64,000 nt of DNA from NCBI RefSeq assembly GCF_014529935.1, contig NZ_JACVFC010000001.1, positions 3,782,001 through 3,846,000 on the forward strand, in the 5' to 3' direction. Position numbers and translations under genes: made by a program. Below are positions 1-10,448 of the stretch, piece by piece (position 1 is the stretch's first letter; every line of letters begins with the position of its first letter). This DNA is from Chitinophaga qingshengii (GTDB taxonomy: Bacteria; Bacteroidota; Bacteroidia; Chitinophagales; Chitinophagaceae). Under the pieces are notes generated by a model that saw only the letters and a list, made by a program, of their open reading frames with translations, was not told where the DNA came from and searched no databases.

Positions 1-3000
1 CTGCCAGAGCTATATATCCAGTCCGGTAACAAGGCCCTGCGGTCCTGGCTGCCGTCCGGCACTTTGCCGGACACTCCCAGGCTGCCGGAAAATATGCTGA
101 TCACCGGCCTCTTCAAAGGTGGTATGAAAAATATGCTGGCACAGCTGCAGCTGAAAAGTGACTACGCCAATGCCACTGTCAACGCTCAGCTCAGCAACAT
201 CACCGATAGCATCCGGGGCACCTACAATATCAACGTGCCGTCTTTCCGGGTACACCCCGGCATTATGCTCTATGATACCACCTACGGATGGATGAGCGGT
301 AATCTGAAAGCTACCGGACAGGGCTATACGTTGAAACAAATGGCCGCACAAGCAGCCATCACGCTACAGGAAGCCACCTATAAACACTATACTTATCAGG
401 ATATTAACCTGAATGCCAATATCAGCAAAGGCGCTTTTGAAGCCAACGGAGAAACCGGCGATACCAGCCTGAATACCCGTTTCGCCATCAGTGGCCACCT
501 CAGTGATACCGCCCTGCAATCACTGAAGGCGGATGTGGAGATAGAACAGGCCGACCTGTTTGCTACCCACTGGTATACCGAACCAATGAGCCTCAAAGGC
601 AACCTGAACGCCGATTTCAGCAGTCTGGAACCCCAGCGGCTGGAAGGCAGTGCGCTTCTCTCCAAATGGCAGATCACTACCAAAGACCAGGTAGTACCTT
701 TGGATACCATTTCGCTGGCCGCCCATTACACCGATCAGCAATATCTGGTGATGAAAAGCCCCTTCGGCCCCCTCACCGCCCAGGGTCGTATGGACTACAC
801 GAAAATCAGCAGCGCCTTTAGTGAGATTATCTACAAACCGCTGATGCCTGCGGACTCCGGCCGGATCGTTATCGTTCCGCCAGGCCAGTACCTGGAGTTT
901 GCAGCGGCCTTACAGATACCGCATAACCTGGAACCATTGATACCAGGTATCCGCATGGAAGTACCCGTAGACATCGCCGGTCGCCTCAACAGCGATAGCA
1001 GCCTCCTGTTCGTAAAAGCCAATCTGCCTAAAGTCAACTACGATTCCATCCAGGTGGACAGCCTCCGGCTGTATGCCCGTATCGTAGATACTTCGCTGCA
1101 AATGAATGCGTCTATCGCCGGCATGAGACATCCGTCTTTCCCGCTTTATCATACGGTATTTTCTGCCCATGCCAATACCGGTGTGGTAGATTTCGGCCTG
1201 CTGCTCGACGATATCAAACGGCGGCCCAAATACCGGCTGGGTGGCATCTTTACGTTCCTGCCGGACAATGTCATGCAACTCGTGCTCAAACCAGACCTGC
1301 TGCTGAACAAACAATCCTGGAACGTGGCAGAGAACAATATCTTCCGTATCAAACATGGTGCGCCGGACACAGCTAATATCAAACTGTCTTACGGCGATCA
1401 GTCTATACAAATCAATACCCTCGCAGATACTTCCGGTGTCCCTGCACTCAGGGCGCAGGTAAACAACTTCCAGCTGGCCACCATCACCGGTATGCTCGCT
1501 ACAGATACGTTGCTGGCCAACGGCCTGCTCAATGCAGACGCCACCGTGCGGAACTGGAACGCCCAGCCACTGGTACATGCGCAACTGAAGGTGGATAGCC
1601 TCGTGGTAAAAACATCACCGCTCGGAACGCTCAACGCTACTGTAGATAATAACACCCCCGGCGCCTACAAGCTGGACGCCACGCTCCGCGGCGACAACAA
1701 CGATGTAAGCGTAACCGGTACCTACGATAGCACCATCAATGCGCAGGTGAACATTGCCAATCTTCAGATGGCCTCCCTGGAACCTTTTACCATGGGCAGC
1801 CTCACGCATATGTATGGCAGCGCTTCCGGCAAGTTCGATATTTCCGGTACTGCCAGTCAACCTGATGTGAAAGGCAATATGCATTTCAACAATGCCGGCG
1901 GTATCGTCAGCTTCATCGGCAGTAATCTTCACCTGCCGGATGAAGACATCGTGATTGACGACAAAGGTATTTTGCTCAATAACCTCGTGGTGGCCGACAG
2001 TCTCAATAACGAACTGGTGGTAAATGGCCGTATCAATACCAACGATTTTATCAAGTACGGCTTCAACCTGAATATTACTGCTGATAACTTCATGGCGCTG
2101 GGTAAACAGCAAAACAGTGAGCAGTGGATTTACGGTCCCGCTTTTATAGACAGCAAGGTTACCGTACGCGGTACACTGGATCTGCCGCGTGTAGACGCCA
2201 CCGTTAAACTGCGGGATAAATCCAGCGTAACCGTAATGTTGCCACAGGAAGAGCCCGGACTGGCCGACAGAGAGGGCATCGTGGAATTTATTGACCGCGA
2301 TAACCCGGTTGACAGCGCCAAGCTGGCCAGGCTGGATAGCGCTAAATACAGTAATCCCCGGCTCAAGGGTATGTTTTTCTCCGGTAACGTGGAAATCACG
2401 CCCGAGTCAGTGCTGAAAATCATCATCGATCAGGCCAATGGCGATTATGTACAAGCGAAAGGTACCGCCAACCTGAATGCTACCCTGGATCCCAGCAGTA
2501 AAATGAGCATCACCGGCCGTTATGAAATTTCGGAAGGTAAATATGAGATGTCGCTCAACCAGCTCATCAAACGTTCTTTCGATATCCAGAAAGGCAGCTT
2601 CATATCCTTCAATGGAGATGCCATGGCGGCTGACCTGGACATTACGGCAAAATACACCGTCAACGCGCCGGCTATTGACCTGGTTCAGGACCAGCTCGGC
2701 GGCATGACCGCTGAACAGCGGAATACCTATAAACAACGTATTCCATTTGAGGTATATCTCAACATCAAGGGCAGTCTGCTGAAGCCGGACATCAGCTTCC
2801 AGCTGGATATGCCGGAAAGGGAAAGAAACGCCTTCAATGGCGCTCCGTATAACCGTATCAAACAAATTAACCAGGTACCTTCCGAACTCAACAAACAGGT
2901 AATGGGTCTCCTGGTATTGAATACATTTATCCCGGACGATCCGATGTCTACGCTGGATGCCGGCGGTAATGCTGTGGGTCAGGCAGCCCGTAACAGTGTG

Positions 3001-3477
3001 AGCAAGATCCTCTCTCAACAACTGAATAACCTGGCCGGCAACCTGATCAAAGGGGTAGACCTCAACTTCGATCTGCAAAGCAAAGAAGATTACTCTTCCG
3101 GTTCCGCACAGGAAACGACCAACCTGAATATCGGCGCCTCCAAAAAATTATTCAATGATCGTTTAACCGTTTCCGTTGGTTCCAATATCATGCTCACCGG
3201 CAATACCCAAAACGCCAGCTCGCTGGTAGGGGATATCTCCATCGAATACAAACTTAGCCGCGATGGCAGATACCGGTTACGGGTATACCAGCGTAATGAT
3301 AACCAAACCGTTATACAGGGCCAGTTCACCGAAACCGGAGTGGCCTTTATGCTGGTAATGGACTACGACGATTTCAAGGAAATATTCCAGCGTTCCAAAT
3401 CAGCAGCAACAAAAGAACGCCTGCGCCAGGAGAAAGCTGAAAAAAAGGCAAGGGAAGCATCAAACAATAACAAGTAA
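1..3477 (+). CDS. tamB: TamB-family translocation/assembly protein, 5' end outside window
   Basis: The reading frame is open from base 1, so the true start lies upstream; 1158 residues are visible. TamB proteins span the periplasm as a long beta-taco groove and, with a BamA-like partner, serve outer-membrane protein assembly or lipid transport. The visible part has the long, low-complexity alternating beta-strand character of the AsmA/TamB group, and the last ~400 residues look like the TamB C-terminal (DUF490) domain, with a basic, coiled tail rich in K, E and R. The stop overlaps the start of the next gene by one base (TAATG at 3475-3479), so the two are translationally coupled. The neighbour is a TamA/BamA-like lipoprotein, which supports the call. 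Confidence 0.88.
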   Translation: MPELYIQSGNKALRSWLPSGTLPDTPRLPENMLITGLFKGGMKNMLAQLQLKSDYANATVNAQLSNITDSIRGTYNINVPSFRVHPGIMLYDTTYGWMSGNLKATGQGYTLKQMAAQAAITLQEATYKHYTYQDINLNANISKGAFEANGETGDTSLNTRFAISGHLSDTALQSLKADVEIEQADLFATHWYTEPMSLKGNLNADFSSLEPQRLEGSALLSKWQITTKDQVVPLDTISLAAHYTDQQYLVMKSPFGPLTAQGRMDYTKISSAFSEIIYKPLMPADSGRIVIVPPGQYLEFAAALQIPHNLEPLIPGIRMEVPVDIAGRLNSDSSLLFVKANLPKVNYDSIQVDSLRLYARIVDTSLQMNASIAGMRHPSFPLYHTVFSAHANTGVVDFGLLLDDIKRRPKYRLGGIFTFLPDNVMQLVLKPDLLLNKQSWNVAENNIFRIKHGAPDTANIKLSYGDQSIQINTLADTSGVPALRAQVNNFQLATITGMLATDTLLANGLLNADATVRNWNAQPLVHAQLKVDSLVVKTSPLGTLNATVDNNTPGAYKLDATLRGDNNDVSVTGTYDSTINAQVNIANLQMASLEPFTMGSLTHMYGSASGKFDISGTASQPDVKGNMHFNNAGGIVSFIGSNLHLPDEDIVIDDKGILLNNLVVADSLNNELVVNGRINTNDFIKYGFNLNITADNFMALGKQQNSEQWIYGPAFIDSKVTVRGTLDLPRVDATVKLRDKSSVTVMLPQEEPGLADREGIVEFIDRDNPVDSAKLARLDSAKYSNPRLKGMFFSGNVEITPESVLKIIIDQANGDYVQAKGTANLNATLDPSSKMSITGRYEISEGKYEMSLNQLIKRSFDIQKGSFISFNGDAMAADLDITAKYTVNAPAIDLVQDQLGGMTAEQRNTYKQRIPFEVYLNIKGSLLKPDISFQLDMPERERNAFNGAPYNRIKQINQVPSELNKQVMGLLVLNTFIPDDPMSTLDAGGNAVGQAARNSVSKILSQQLNNLAGNLIKGVDLNFDLQSKEDYSSGSAQETTNLNIGASKKLFNDRLTVSVGSNIMLTGNTQNASSLVGDISIEYKLSRDGRYRLRVYQRNDNQTVIQGQFTETGVAFMLVMDYDDFKEIFQRSKSAATKERLRQEKAEKKAREASNNNK

Positions 3478-5936
3478 TGCAGAAGGGAAATAGCTATATC
3501 ATCTGTTGTATCATATTATGCCTGGGATTCCTGGCTATCAGCTCCTGCAGCACTACCCGTACCGTGCCCGAAGGCGACCGCCTGTATACCGGCAGCAAGG
3601 TAACGTGGAAAGGAAAACAGCCGAAAGATTACAGCACACTAAGCGAAGGCATGGAGAAAAAAATACGGCCTAATACCAACCGGAAATTTCTCGGCATGCC
3701 CATTAAATTATGGCTCTATAACATGGGGCATGAACCCAAAGGGAAAGGTCTCAACTATCTTCTCCGTAAAAAATGGGGAGAACCGCCGGTGCTGCTGAGC
3801 CAGGCCAAGCCAGACTATACCAGCAAAGTGCTGGAAGGCTACCTGGTTGATCATGGTTATTTCCAGGCAGAGATGTCTTCCGCCGTCAAAAATTCCGGCA
3901 GCAAAAAAGCATCCATTCACTATGAAGCAACGCCGCATCATCGATACACTATCAAAAGCGTCACTTACCTGACAGACAGCAGCGCTATCGGCCGCACCGT
4001 TACCCAAACATACAATGAGAGCTCGCTCATAGTAGGTAAACCCTATTCCCTCGATTCTATCAAGGCTGAACGGGAACGGATACACGCTTATCTGAAAGAA
4101 TTGGGCTACTATTACTTTACGCCCGACTACCTGCTGGTACAGGCCGATACGACCAACAACGGCACCGTAGATCTTTTCGTGAAAATCAAGGATAATACCC
4201 CGCTGGTAGCGCTGCGCCCTTACCGGATGCATGATGTCAGCCTGTTCCCCGATTACTCGCTGGACAACGAAGCACAGTCTACTACGGGCACACCGGTATA
4301 TTACCATGGTATGTATATCGTTGATTCCTCCAAACGCTTTAAACCTATTGTATTTGAACGGTCGGTGTTTCTCCGCCCTGATAGCCTTTACCGCTTAAGT
4401 TCCCATAACATCACGCTGCAACGCCTGATCAACCTGGGGGTGTTTAAGTTTGTAAAAGGAACTTTCCGGCCGGTAAGAGACACTTCCCGGCATAATATTA
4501 TTGGTGGTAGTCCCAATGCACCGGCCACAGCCCGCGATACATCCTCACCCCGTTTTGTTCAACGTGCAGCCATTGCCAATAGTAACTACCGCCGTGATAC
4601 ATCGCTGGCAGGTACTTATCGCGCTATGGTCAATAACCGGGTGTCGCTGGACAGCGGCTGGCTCGATGCCAAATTCTACCTCACCCCTTACAAACGACGC
4701 TCCCTGCAAACGGAGCTGAGAGGTACTTCCAAATCAAACGGATTTATTGGTTCAGAAGCCCGGATCACAGCAAAAAACCGCAACTGGCTGCACGCTGCCA
4801 CAGCCCTGGAAATAGGGCTCCACGGCGGTATGGAATGGCAAACCGGTAACAATACCGGCGGAGGGTCCAACTCCTACAGCGTGGGCGCGGAAGTAGCCGT
4901 TACCTTCCCCCGCTTTATGACTCCCTTCCGGCTTAATATCCGCACTCCTTATGTACCCCGTACACGTATGAGTGCCAGCTATGAATTGTACAGCCGGGCG
5001 GCCCTGTACAACCTCAACGCATATACGTTACAGTTGCAATATCTGTGGCAAAAAACCGCTTACCTGAATCATGCTTTTGCACCCATTGCCGTTACTTACG
5101 TATTGCCTACCAAAACAACCGCGGCATACGACAGCATCCTGGCGAATGATCCCAGTCAGCGGGCATCTATCGAAAAACAGTTTATACTGGGTGGTAACTA
5201 TACCATCACCTTCAATAACCAAACGGCTAACCGCATACACAGCTTCTACCTGAGTGGTAACCTGGACGTTTCCGGTAATATCGCGGGACTTATCATTCCA
5301 AAAAGTGATTCCACCAAAAACATCCTGAAAAATCCGTTCGCCCAATATGAACGTCTTTCCCTGGAAGGCCGCCACTACTGGAGCATTGGTAAGGGAAAAC
5401 AGTGGGTCAACCGCCTCTTTATTGGCTACGGACTCCCTTATGGCAACTCTACCACATTGCCGTTTGTTAAACAGTTTTTCACCGGTGGTAGCAGCAGTAT
5501 CCGTGCATTCAGGGCACGTACCCTCGGTCCGGGCTCCTACTACAATAAAGCACAGGATACCGCAGCATTGTTAGCCAACGAAGCCGGTGATATCAAACTG
5601 GAATTTAACACGGAAGTACGGTTACACATCGCCAGCGTATTTAATTTTGCGGCGTTTGTAGATGCCGGCAACGTATGGCTGCAAAAGGAAGTGCCGGATA
5701 AACCGGGCAGCCAGTTCAAATTCGATTCCTTCGCTAAACAAATAGCAGTCGGCGGCGGCATCGGTCTGCGTATAGATGCCTCTATCGTAGTAGTACGCTT
5801 TGACCTCGCCACCCCTTTCCGCGTACCGTATCCGGCGGGGCAGGAACGATGGGTGTTTAAGGAAATGAGATTCGGCGATCCCGACTGGCGAAAGAAAAAC
5901 CTCATTCTTAATATCGCTATTGGTTATCCGTTCTAA
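3477..5936 (+). CDS. tamL: TamL: lipidated TamA/BamA-like outer membrane protein
   Basis: This 819-residue protein begins with a lipoprotein signal ending in a lipobox (LAISSC, Cys24). POTRA-like periplasmic segments follow over roughly residues 30-330 and a 16-stranded BamA/Omp85-type barrel fills the C-terminal half. The motif GGSSSIRAFRARTLGPG near residue 670 matches the conserved barrel loop of the family (the VRGF/Y-type tip motif), and the chain ends in aromatic Phe as OMPs do. A lipidated TamA variant (TamL) paired with TamB is known for Bacteroidota. It is coupled to tamB by a one-base overlap. The product should sit in the outer membrane and connect to TamB. Confidence 0.87.
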   Translation: MQKGNSYIICCIILCLGFLAISSCSTTRTVPEGDRLYTGSKVTWKGKQPKDYSTLSEGMEKKIRPNTNRKFLGMPIKLWLYNMGHEPKGKGLNYLLRKKWGEPPVLLSQAKPDYTSKVLEGYLVDHGYFQAEMSSAVKNSGSKKASIHYEATPHHRYTIKSVTYLTDSSAIGRTVTQTYNESSLIVGKPYSLDSIKAERERIHAYLKELGYYYFTPDYLLVQADTTNNGTVDLFVKIKDNTPLVALRPYRMHDVSLFPDYSLDNEAQSTTGTPVYYHGMYIVDSSKRFKPIVFERSVFLRPDSLYRLSSHNITLQRLINLGVFKFVKGTFRPVRDTSRHNIIGGSPNAPATARDTSSPRFVQRAAIANSNYRRDTSLAGTYRAMVNNRVSLDSGWLDAKFYLTPYKRRSLQTELRGTSKSNGFIGSEARITAKNRNWLHAATALEIGLHGGMEWQTGNNTGGGSNSYSVGAEVAVTFPRFMTPFRLNIRTPYVPRTRMSASYELYSRAALYNLNAYTLQLQYLWQKTAYLNHAFAPIAVTYVLPTKTTAAYDSILANDPSQRASIEKQFILGGNYTITFNNQTANRIHSFYLSGNLDVSGNIAGLIIPKSDSTKNILKNPFAQYERLSLEGRHYWSIGKGKQWVNRLFIGYGLPYGNSTTLPFVKQFFTGGSSSIRAFRARTLGPGSYYNKAQDTAALLANEAGDIKLEFNTEVRLHIASVFNFAAFVDAGNVWLQKEVPDKPGSQFKFDSFAKQIAVGGGIGLRIDASIVVVRFDLATPFRVPYPAGQERWVFKEMRFGDPDWRKKNLILNIAIGYPF

Positions 5937-5940
5937 CAAT

Positions 5941-5974
5941 AACGCCTGCACGGTTTAAATTCCGTGCAGGCGTT
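5941..5974. terminator. bidirectional hairpin terminator between tamL and the pyruvate oxidase gene
   Basis: Perfect 13-bp stem (AACGCCTGCACGG / CCGTGCAGGCGTT) with an 8-base AT loop, lying between two convergent stops. There is no long T tract, so its strength as an intrinsic terminator is uncertain. Confidence 0.65.
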
Positions 5975-5978
5975 ATCG

Positions 5979-7715
5979 TTATAGTACATCTTTGATATGC
6001 TTATAATTTGATTTCACGGCCTCCAGCACATCGTCAAATCTACCGCCTAATATCAGTTTCCCCATCCACAACGCATAGCCTTTCATTTGTTCAAATTCTA
6101 TTTTGGGCGGCATCGCCAGAGATGCCGGATTCGTAAATATGTTCACCAACACCGGTCCGGAGGTTTGTTGTGCCCTGGTAAGAGTAGACTCCACTTCATC
6201 GGGGCTGCGGACTGTAAACGCAGTAAAGCCCATGGCCGTGGCTACCGCCGCAAAATCGGGATTTATCATATCCGTTTGCCAGTCGGGCAAGCCCGCTACT
6301 TCCATTTCCAGCTTCACCATTCCCAGCGAGCGGTTGTTAAAAACAATCACTTTTACCGGCAGGTTGTATTGCCGGATGGTCATTAAATCGCCCAGGAGCA
6401 TGGTAAGACCACCATCGCCGCAGAGGGCGTATACTTCACGGCCCGGCTGGCACAGTGCCGCCCCGATTGCCTGTGGCATAGCATTGGCCATCGACCCGTG
6501 ATTAAATGATCCTAACAGGCTGCGTTGACCGGTAGCAGCAATATACCGGGCAGTCCATACGTTGGTCATGCCGGTATCTACCGTAAAAATCGCGTCGGAT
6601 GCAGCCAAACGGCTGATCACGGTGGCTACATATTCCGGGCTGATGGCCTCCTCTTTACCACGGTCATCCACATACGTATTTAGTTTCTGCTTTACTTCTT
6701 CATGAAATTCCAGCATAGTGTCCAGGAACTTCCGGTCTTTCTTATCCTGTATCATAGGTAACAACGCCTGAAGGGTAGGAGCCATATCCCCGCAAAGTCC
6801 CATTTCCAGCGATGCACGGCGTCCCAGTCGCTCCGGTTGGTTATCTATCTGTATAATCCTCGCTTTATCAGGTATGAAAGGCGTATACGGAAAGTCTGTT
6901 CCCAACAGCAGAACGACATCTGCTTCAAACATGCTTTTATAAGCCGATGCCAGTCCCAGTAGCCCGGTCATGCCTACTTCCTGTGGGTTATCGTATTCAA
7001 TGCCCATTTTTGCACGGAAAGAATAACCTACCGGCGCTTTCAACAGGGTAGCCAGCGTCACTACTTCATCATGCGCTGTGGTAGCCCCCAATCCACAGTA
7101 GATGGTCACTTTATCTGCCCCCTGTAATATGGACGCCAACTGCTGCAATTCCGTTTCTGTTGGCCGCAGCACAGATGCAGGCCGGTACAACTTCAGGGCG
7201 GTAGGAATGTTCTCCGCATCGGCAGCGGCCACATCGCCCGGAAGCCCGAATACAGCAACGCCTTTTTTATGCACGGCATGCTGCAATGCGGCCTGCAACA
7301 TCCGCGGGGCCTGCGCCGGCGTTGTAGCAATCTGATTATAGTAACTGCAGTCTGCAAATAACTTGATGGTATTGGTTTCCTGGAAATAATCGCTGCCAAA
7401 TTCATTGGTGGCGCAGGTAGAGGCAATAGCAATAACGGGAGCGCCTGAACGATGCGCATCGTACAAACCATTTATCAGGTGTACATGCCCGGGGCCACTA
7501 CTACCGGCGCAACAAGCCAGCCCCTCCAGCTGTGCTTCCGCCCCTGCAGCATAGGCGCCTACTTCTTCATGACGTACATGCACCCACTGAATACGGCCGT
7601 CCCTTCGCACAGCATCATTCAGATGATTCAAACTATCTCCTGTAACAGCGTAAATACGTTTAATGCCGGCATCAGCCAGCATTTCCACTAATTGGTCGGC
7701 AACTGATTTTCCCAT
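5979..7715 (-). CDS. poxB: thiamine-diphosphate pyruvate oxidase / pyruvate:quinone dehydrogenase (PoxB-like)
   Basis: The 578-residue protein matches the ThDP enzyme family throughout and is closest in pattern to PoxB (572 residues in E. coli), which decarboxylates pyruvate to acetate and CO2 and passes electrons to quinone. Seen: VTGDSLNHLNDA and RHEEVGAYAAGAEAQL (cofactor-activating Glu near residue 50), SSGPGHVHLINGLYDA, and the GDG...NN ThDP/metal motif (CGDGGLTMLLGDL through NNRSLGM near residues 430-460). The C-terminus has an amphipathic stretch that could serve as the lipid-activated membrane helix of PoxB, but this is inference. An acetolactate synthase or generic ThDP decarboxylase is the main alternative. 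It is a single-gene unit, convergent with tamL. Confidence 0.82.
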   Translation of the reverse strand: MGKSVADQLVEMLADAGIKRIYAVTGDSLNHLNDAVRRDGRIQWVHVRHEEVGAYAAGAEAQLEGLACCAGSSGPGHVHLINGLYDAHRSGAPVIAIASTCATNEFGSDYFQETNTIKLFADCSYYNQIATTPAQAPRMLQAALQHAVHKKGVAVFGLPGDVAAADAENIPTALKLYRPASVLRPTETELQQLASILQGADKVTIYCGLGATTAHDEVVTLATLLKAPVGYSFRAKMGIEYDNPQEVGMTGLLGLASAYKSMFEADVVLLLGTDFPYTPFIPDKARIIQIDNQPERLGRRASLEMGLCGDMAPTLQALLPMIQDKKDRKFLDTMLEFHEEVKQKLNTYVDDRGKEEAISPEYVATVISRLAASDAIFTVDTGMTNVWTARYIAATGQRSLLGSFNHGSMANAMPQAIGAALCQPGREVYALCGDGGLTMLLGDLMTIRQYNLPVKVIVFNNRSLGMVKLEMEVAGLPDWQTDMINPDFAAVATAMGFTAFTVRSPDEVESTLTRAQQTSGPVLVNIFTNPASLAMPPKIEFEQMKGYALWMGKLILGGRFDDVLEAVKSNYKHIKDVL

Positions 7716-7834
7716 AAATATGTTTTTATTTTTTGCAGGATGTGTTTTCTAAAAACAACCTTGTTGACACATTGTTTAATAAATACCCATCAGGAAATAT
7801 TGTTATATTTATGCGACTAAACTGCGGCCTATTT

Positions 7835-8200
7835 ATGAGACTTTCAGGATTACTCGTCGGCATAATGCTGATCATCAGTACTACTGCGTGTAGCCGCAAG
7901 GTTACCCAAAACGGGAAAGCGTCCTACTATGCGGACTCCTTCGACGGAAAACGTACTGCCAACGGAGAAACATTCCGGCAACGCCATCTTACGGCGGCTC
8001 ACCGCACGCTTCCTTTTGGTACCAGGGTGAAAGTCATCAACACCGCCAACGGCCGCTCCGTAAAAGTGCGCATCAACGACCGGGGACCTTTTGTTAATGG
8101 CAGGATCATCGATCTCTCCAAAAAAGCAGCATCCCGGCTGGGTATGATCAATACCGGCGTGGCTACGGTAGAAATCAAATACAAAAAGCCAAAAAAATAA
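7835..8200 (+). CDS. RlpA-like septal/cell-wall lipoprotein (double-psi beta-barrel)
   Basis: A 121-residue lipoprotein with signal and lipobox (STTAC, Cys19) and a compact RlpA-type double-psi beta-barrel: [56 protein letters not shown]. RlpA proteins bind or cleave denuded peptidoglycan; the [12 protein letters not shown] and NDRGPF motifs carry the known active-site region. No SPOR domain is present, so this is the minimal form common in Bacteroidota. Two further in-frame ATGs lie upstream (7733, 7811); I chose 7835 because it places the hydrophobic signal core right after the start. Confidence 0.85.
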   Translation: MRLSGLLVGIMLIISTTACSRKVTQNGKASYYADSFDGKRTANGETFRQRHLTAAHRTLPFGTRVKVINTANGRSVKVRINDRGPFVNGRIIDLSKKAASRLGMINTGVATVEIKYKKPKK

Positions 8201-8230
8201 GAAGGTGAAAGGCGATCGCCCTTCACCTTC
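8201..8230. terminator. bidirectional hairpin terminator
   Basis: Near-perfect inverted repeat (GAAGGTGAA...TTCACCTTC around GGCGATCGCC) filling the space between two convergent stops at 8200 and 8240. Confidence 0.6.
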
Positions 8231-8239
8231 TGTCTGTCT

Positions 8240-8794
8240 TCAGACAACATGCGCCCCCTCTGCAATTTCTTCTACCATTTTCTTACAAAATGCAGGTAGA
8301 TCTTTTGGCGTACGACTGGTAACCAATCCATTATCGGTCACTACTTCTTCATCCGTCCAGATGGCGCCGGCATTTTCCAGGTCCGTTTTCAGGGAAGGAT
8401 AGGAGGTGACCCTGCGGCCCTTTATTTCGCCGGTTTCTATTAATGTCCACGGACCATGGCAAATAGCGGCAATCGGTTTACCATCCTCAAAGAATCCACC
8501 TACAAAAGTCACTGCCTGCTGATTAATACGCAGCTGATCGGGATTTAATACTCCGCCTGGCAGTACCAGTGCATCATAGTCCTGGGCGTTGGCGTCGCTC
8601 AGTGATTTGTCTACCGGATAGTCTTTCCCCCATTCTTTTTCTGCCCATGCCCTTACTTTTCCTTTTTCGGGAGAAATGATATCCACCTTCGCACCAGCTT
8701 CTTTTAACGCTTCCAGTGGTGCAGTCATCTCTACCTCTTCAAACCCGTTAGCCACCAGTATTGCGACCTTTTTGTTTTGCAATTGAGTTCCCAT
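8240..8794 (-). CDS. DJ-1/PfpI-family protein (type 1 glutamine amidotransferase-like)
   Basis: A 184-residue cytoplasmic protein of the DJ-1/PfpI superfamily. The nucleophile elbow AICHGPW (Cys112, His113), the conserved Glu of NGFEEVEMTAPLEAL (residues 19-20) and LVLPGGVLNPD are all visible. Bacterial members are reported as deglycases, stress chaperones or cysteine peptidases; the CHGPW signature is typical of the YhbO/PfpI branch. A precise reaction cannot be read from sequence. No operon partner: the next gene upstream is divergent. Confidence 0.85.
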   Translation of the reverse strand: MGTQLQNKKVAILVANGFEEVEMTAPLEALKEAGAKVDIISPEKGKVRAWAEKEWGKDYPVDKSLSDANAQDYDALVLPGGVLNPDQLRINQQAVTFVGGFFEDGKPIAAICHGPWTLIETGEIKGRRVTSYPSLKTDLENAGAIWTDEEVVTDNGLVTSRTPKDLPAFCKKMVEEIAEGAHVV

Positions 8795-9081
8795 AAATCA
8801 TTGTTTTTTCGTGATTAAACCGGATAATTTTTTGTTCGCCGTCCCTGGCAGGCACAGCTAAATTCCATATCTTGTACTGCTGCTAACGGCACAAAAAAAG
8901 TTCCGTTGCCGATACCTGCCACCTGTGGCGGAATCCCCGCGCCAGCGGCCGTATAGACGTTGTATATATTTTTTCCCACACCGTAGAAGACGGGAATCTC
9001 ATTCCAGTGTAATATTTTGATGCCTCGTGTTGCATTTGGGGAATTGGACTGTTTTATTTGCTGACACTTAATTCCAGAACA

Positions 9082-10341
9082 ATGAAAAAAAATATCCTTT
9101 TCTGCGCGTTGTTGGCAGGTTTGCTGGCTACACAACAAACATCCGCGCAATCATCTCCAGTGGTGCTGCCCGGGTTTACCGCCTATGCAGATCCCGAAGA
9201 AAAAAATGTAGATATCAGCAGCCGTAATGGAGTAGTTAACTGGACCGGCAATGAAAACACGGTCAACTTCTATTTCCACGCCGCCACTACCGGTAAGCTG
9301 AAAATCACTTTGCAGGCTAAATCAGACGCCGGCAGCAAAATACAGGTCAGTTTAAATGGCGCCACTAAAACAGTTAGCATTCCTAATAATAATGATTTCA
9401 CCAGTATTCCGGTGCTGGAAACCAACATCAAAAAAACAGGGTTCTATTCCATCTCATTAAAAGGCCTGGAAAAATCGGGCAGGGTATACGCCGATGTAAA
9501 AGGCATTGCCCTGGAAGGTGCTGCCACCAAGGATATTCAGTTTAATCCCAAATCATGGCGCCGGTCCGCTTCTGTGCATCTCAACTATCCTGTGCCGGAA
9601 GGAAAAAATGCAGAATGGTTCTATGGCGAAATAAAAGTTCCTGCCGGGGAAGATAAAACAGGTACCTACTTTATGTCTTGTGGCTTTCACCGTGGTTATT
9701 TCGGTATGCAGGTAAATTCCCCTACCGAAAGAAGAATTATTTTCTCCGTATGGGATGCCGGTGGGGAGCCTGACAAACGCGATAAAGTAAAGTATGAAGA
9801 CCAGGTAGTACTGCTGGCCAAAGGCGACAGCGTGTATGCCAGCGGTTTCGGCGGAGAAGGTACCGGCGGCCATAGCCATTGGATTTATAACTGGAAACCA
9901 GGGGAGACCTACCGCTTTTTAATGCACAGCGTTCCCGTGGGCACTACTACCACCTATACCGCTTACTTCTACGTACCCGAGCACCAGGAATGGAAGCTGA
10001 TAGCCAGTTTTCGTGCACCGAAAGATGGTAAATACATGGGACACCTGTATTCTTTCCTGGAGAATTTCTCTTTTGAAAACGGCCACCTGGGCAGAAAAGG
10101 ATACTATGGCAATCACTGGATCAAAACCGATACCGGCGAATGGATAGAGCTTACCAAAGCCAAATTCACCAACGATGCCACTGCTAAAGCCAAAGACCGG
10201 CTGGATTTCGGCGGCGGCTCGGAAAATGGCTGGTTTTACCTGTGGACCAGTGGTTTTACTCCCGCCAATGCCAAATATGGTGATATTTTTGAACGGCCGG
10301 CCGGTGGCAAACATCCGGAAATAACGCTGCCTCGCTTTTAG
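9082..10341 (+). CDS. secreted DUF5077-DUF3472 protein
   Basis: A 419-residue protein with an Ala/Leu-rich signal peptide (MKKNILFCALLAGLLATQQ, cleavage after TSAQ). The N-terminal ~125 residues form a beta-rich, carbohydrate-binding-like region (DUF5077 type) and the rest, from about NPKSWRRSASVHLNY, matches DUF3472, a family of uncharacterised secreted Bacteroidota proteins. Aromatic residues are abundant (WFYGEIKVPAGEDKTGTYF, GGHSHWIYNWKPGETYRFL), which suits polysaccharide contact, but no activity is established. An upstream in-frame ATG at 9058 would precede the signal peptide; 9082 is the better start. Confidence 0.72.
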   Translation: MKKNILFCALLAGLLATQQTSAQSSPVVLPGFTAYADPEEKNVDISSRNGVVNWTGNENTVNFYFHAATTGKLKITLQAKSDAGSKIQVSLNGATKTVSIPNNNDFTSIPVLETNIKKTGFYSISLKGLEKSGRVYADVKGIALEGAATKDIQFNPKSWRRSASVHLNYPVPEGKNAEWFYGEIKVPAGEDKTGTYFMSCGFHRGYFGMQVNSPTERRIIFSVWDAGGEPDKRDKVKYEDQVVLLAKGDSVYASGFGGEGTGGHSHWIYNWKPGETYRFLMHSVPVGTTTTYTAYFYVPEHQEWKLIASFRAPKDGKYMGHLYSFLENFSFENGHLGRKGYYGNHWIKTDTGEWIELTKAKFTNDATAKAKDRLDFGGGSENGWFYLWTSGFTPANAKYGDIFERPAGGKHPEITLPRF

Positions 10342-10422
10342 CAGCTGTTTACCTGTCTGGTAACCGCACCGTACAGGTGCTATAGTTACCTGCTGACGCA
10401 GTAAAAGGACTTCCACCATACC

Positions 10423-10448
10423 AGGGCCGCAAAAATTTTTGCGGCCCT
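10423..10448 (+). terminator. intrinsic terminator after the DUF3472 gene
   Basis: Perfect 26-bp palindrome with arms AGGGCCGCAAAAA, followed at once by a T run; 82 bases after the upstream stop. Confidence 0.75.

Noticed and set aside
8815..9150. 111-residue minus-strand frame between the DJ-1 and DUF3472 genes
   Set aside because: Runs into the start of the DUF3472 gene on the opposite strand; Cys-rich irregular composition; no recognisable motif. The 287-base gap holds nothing else I can support.
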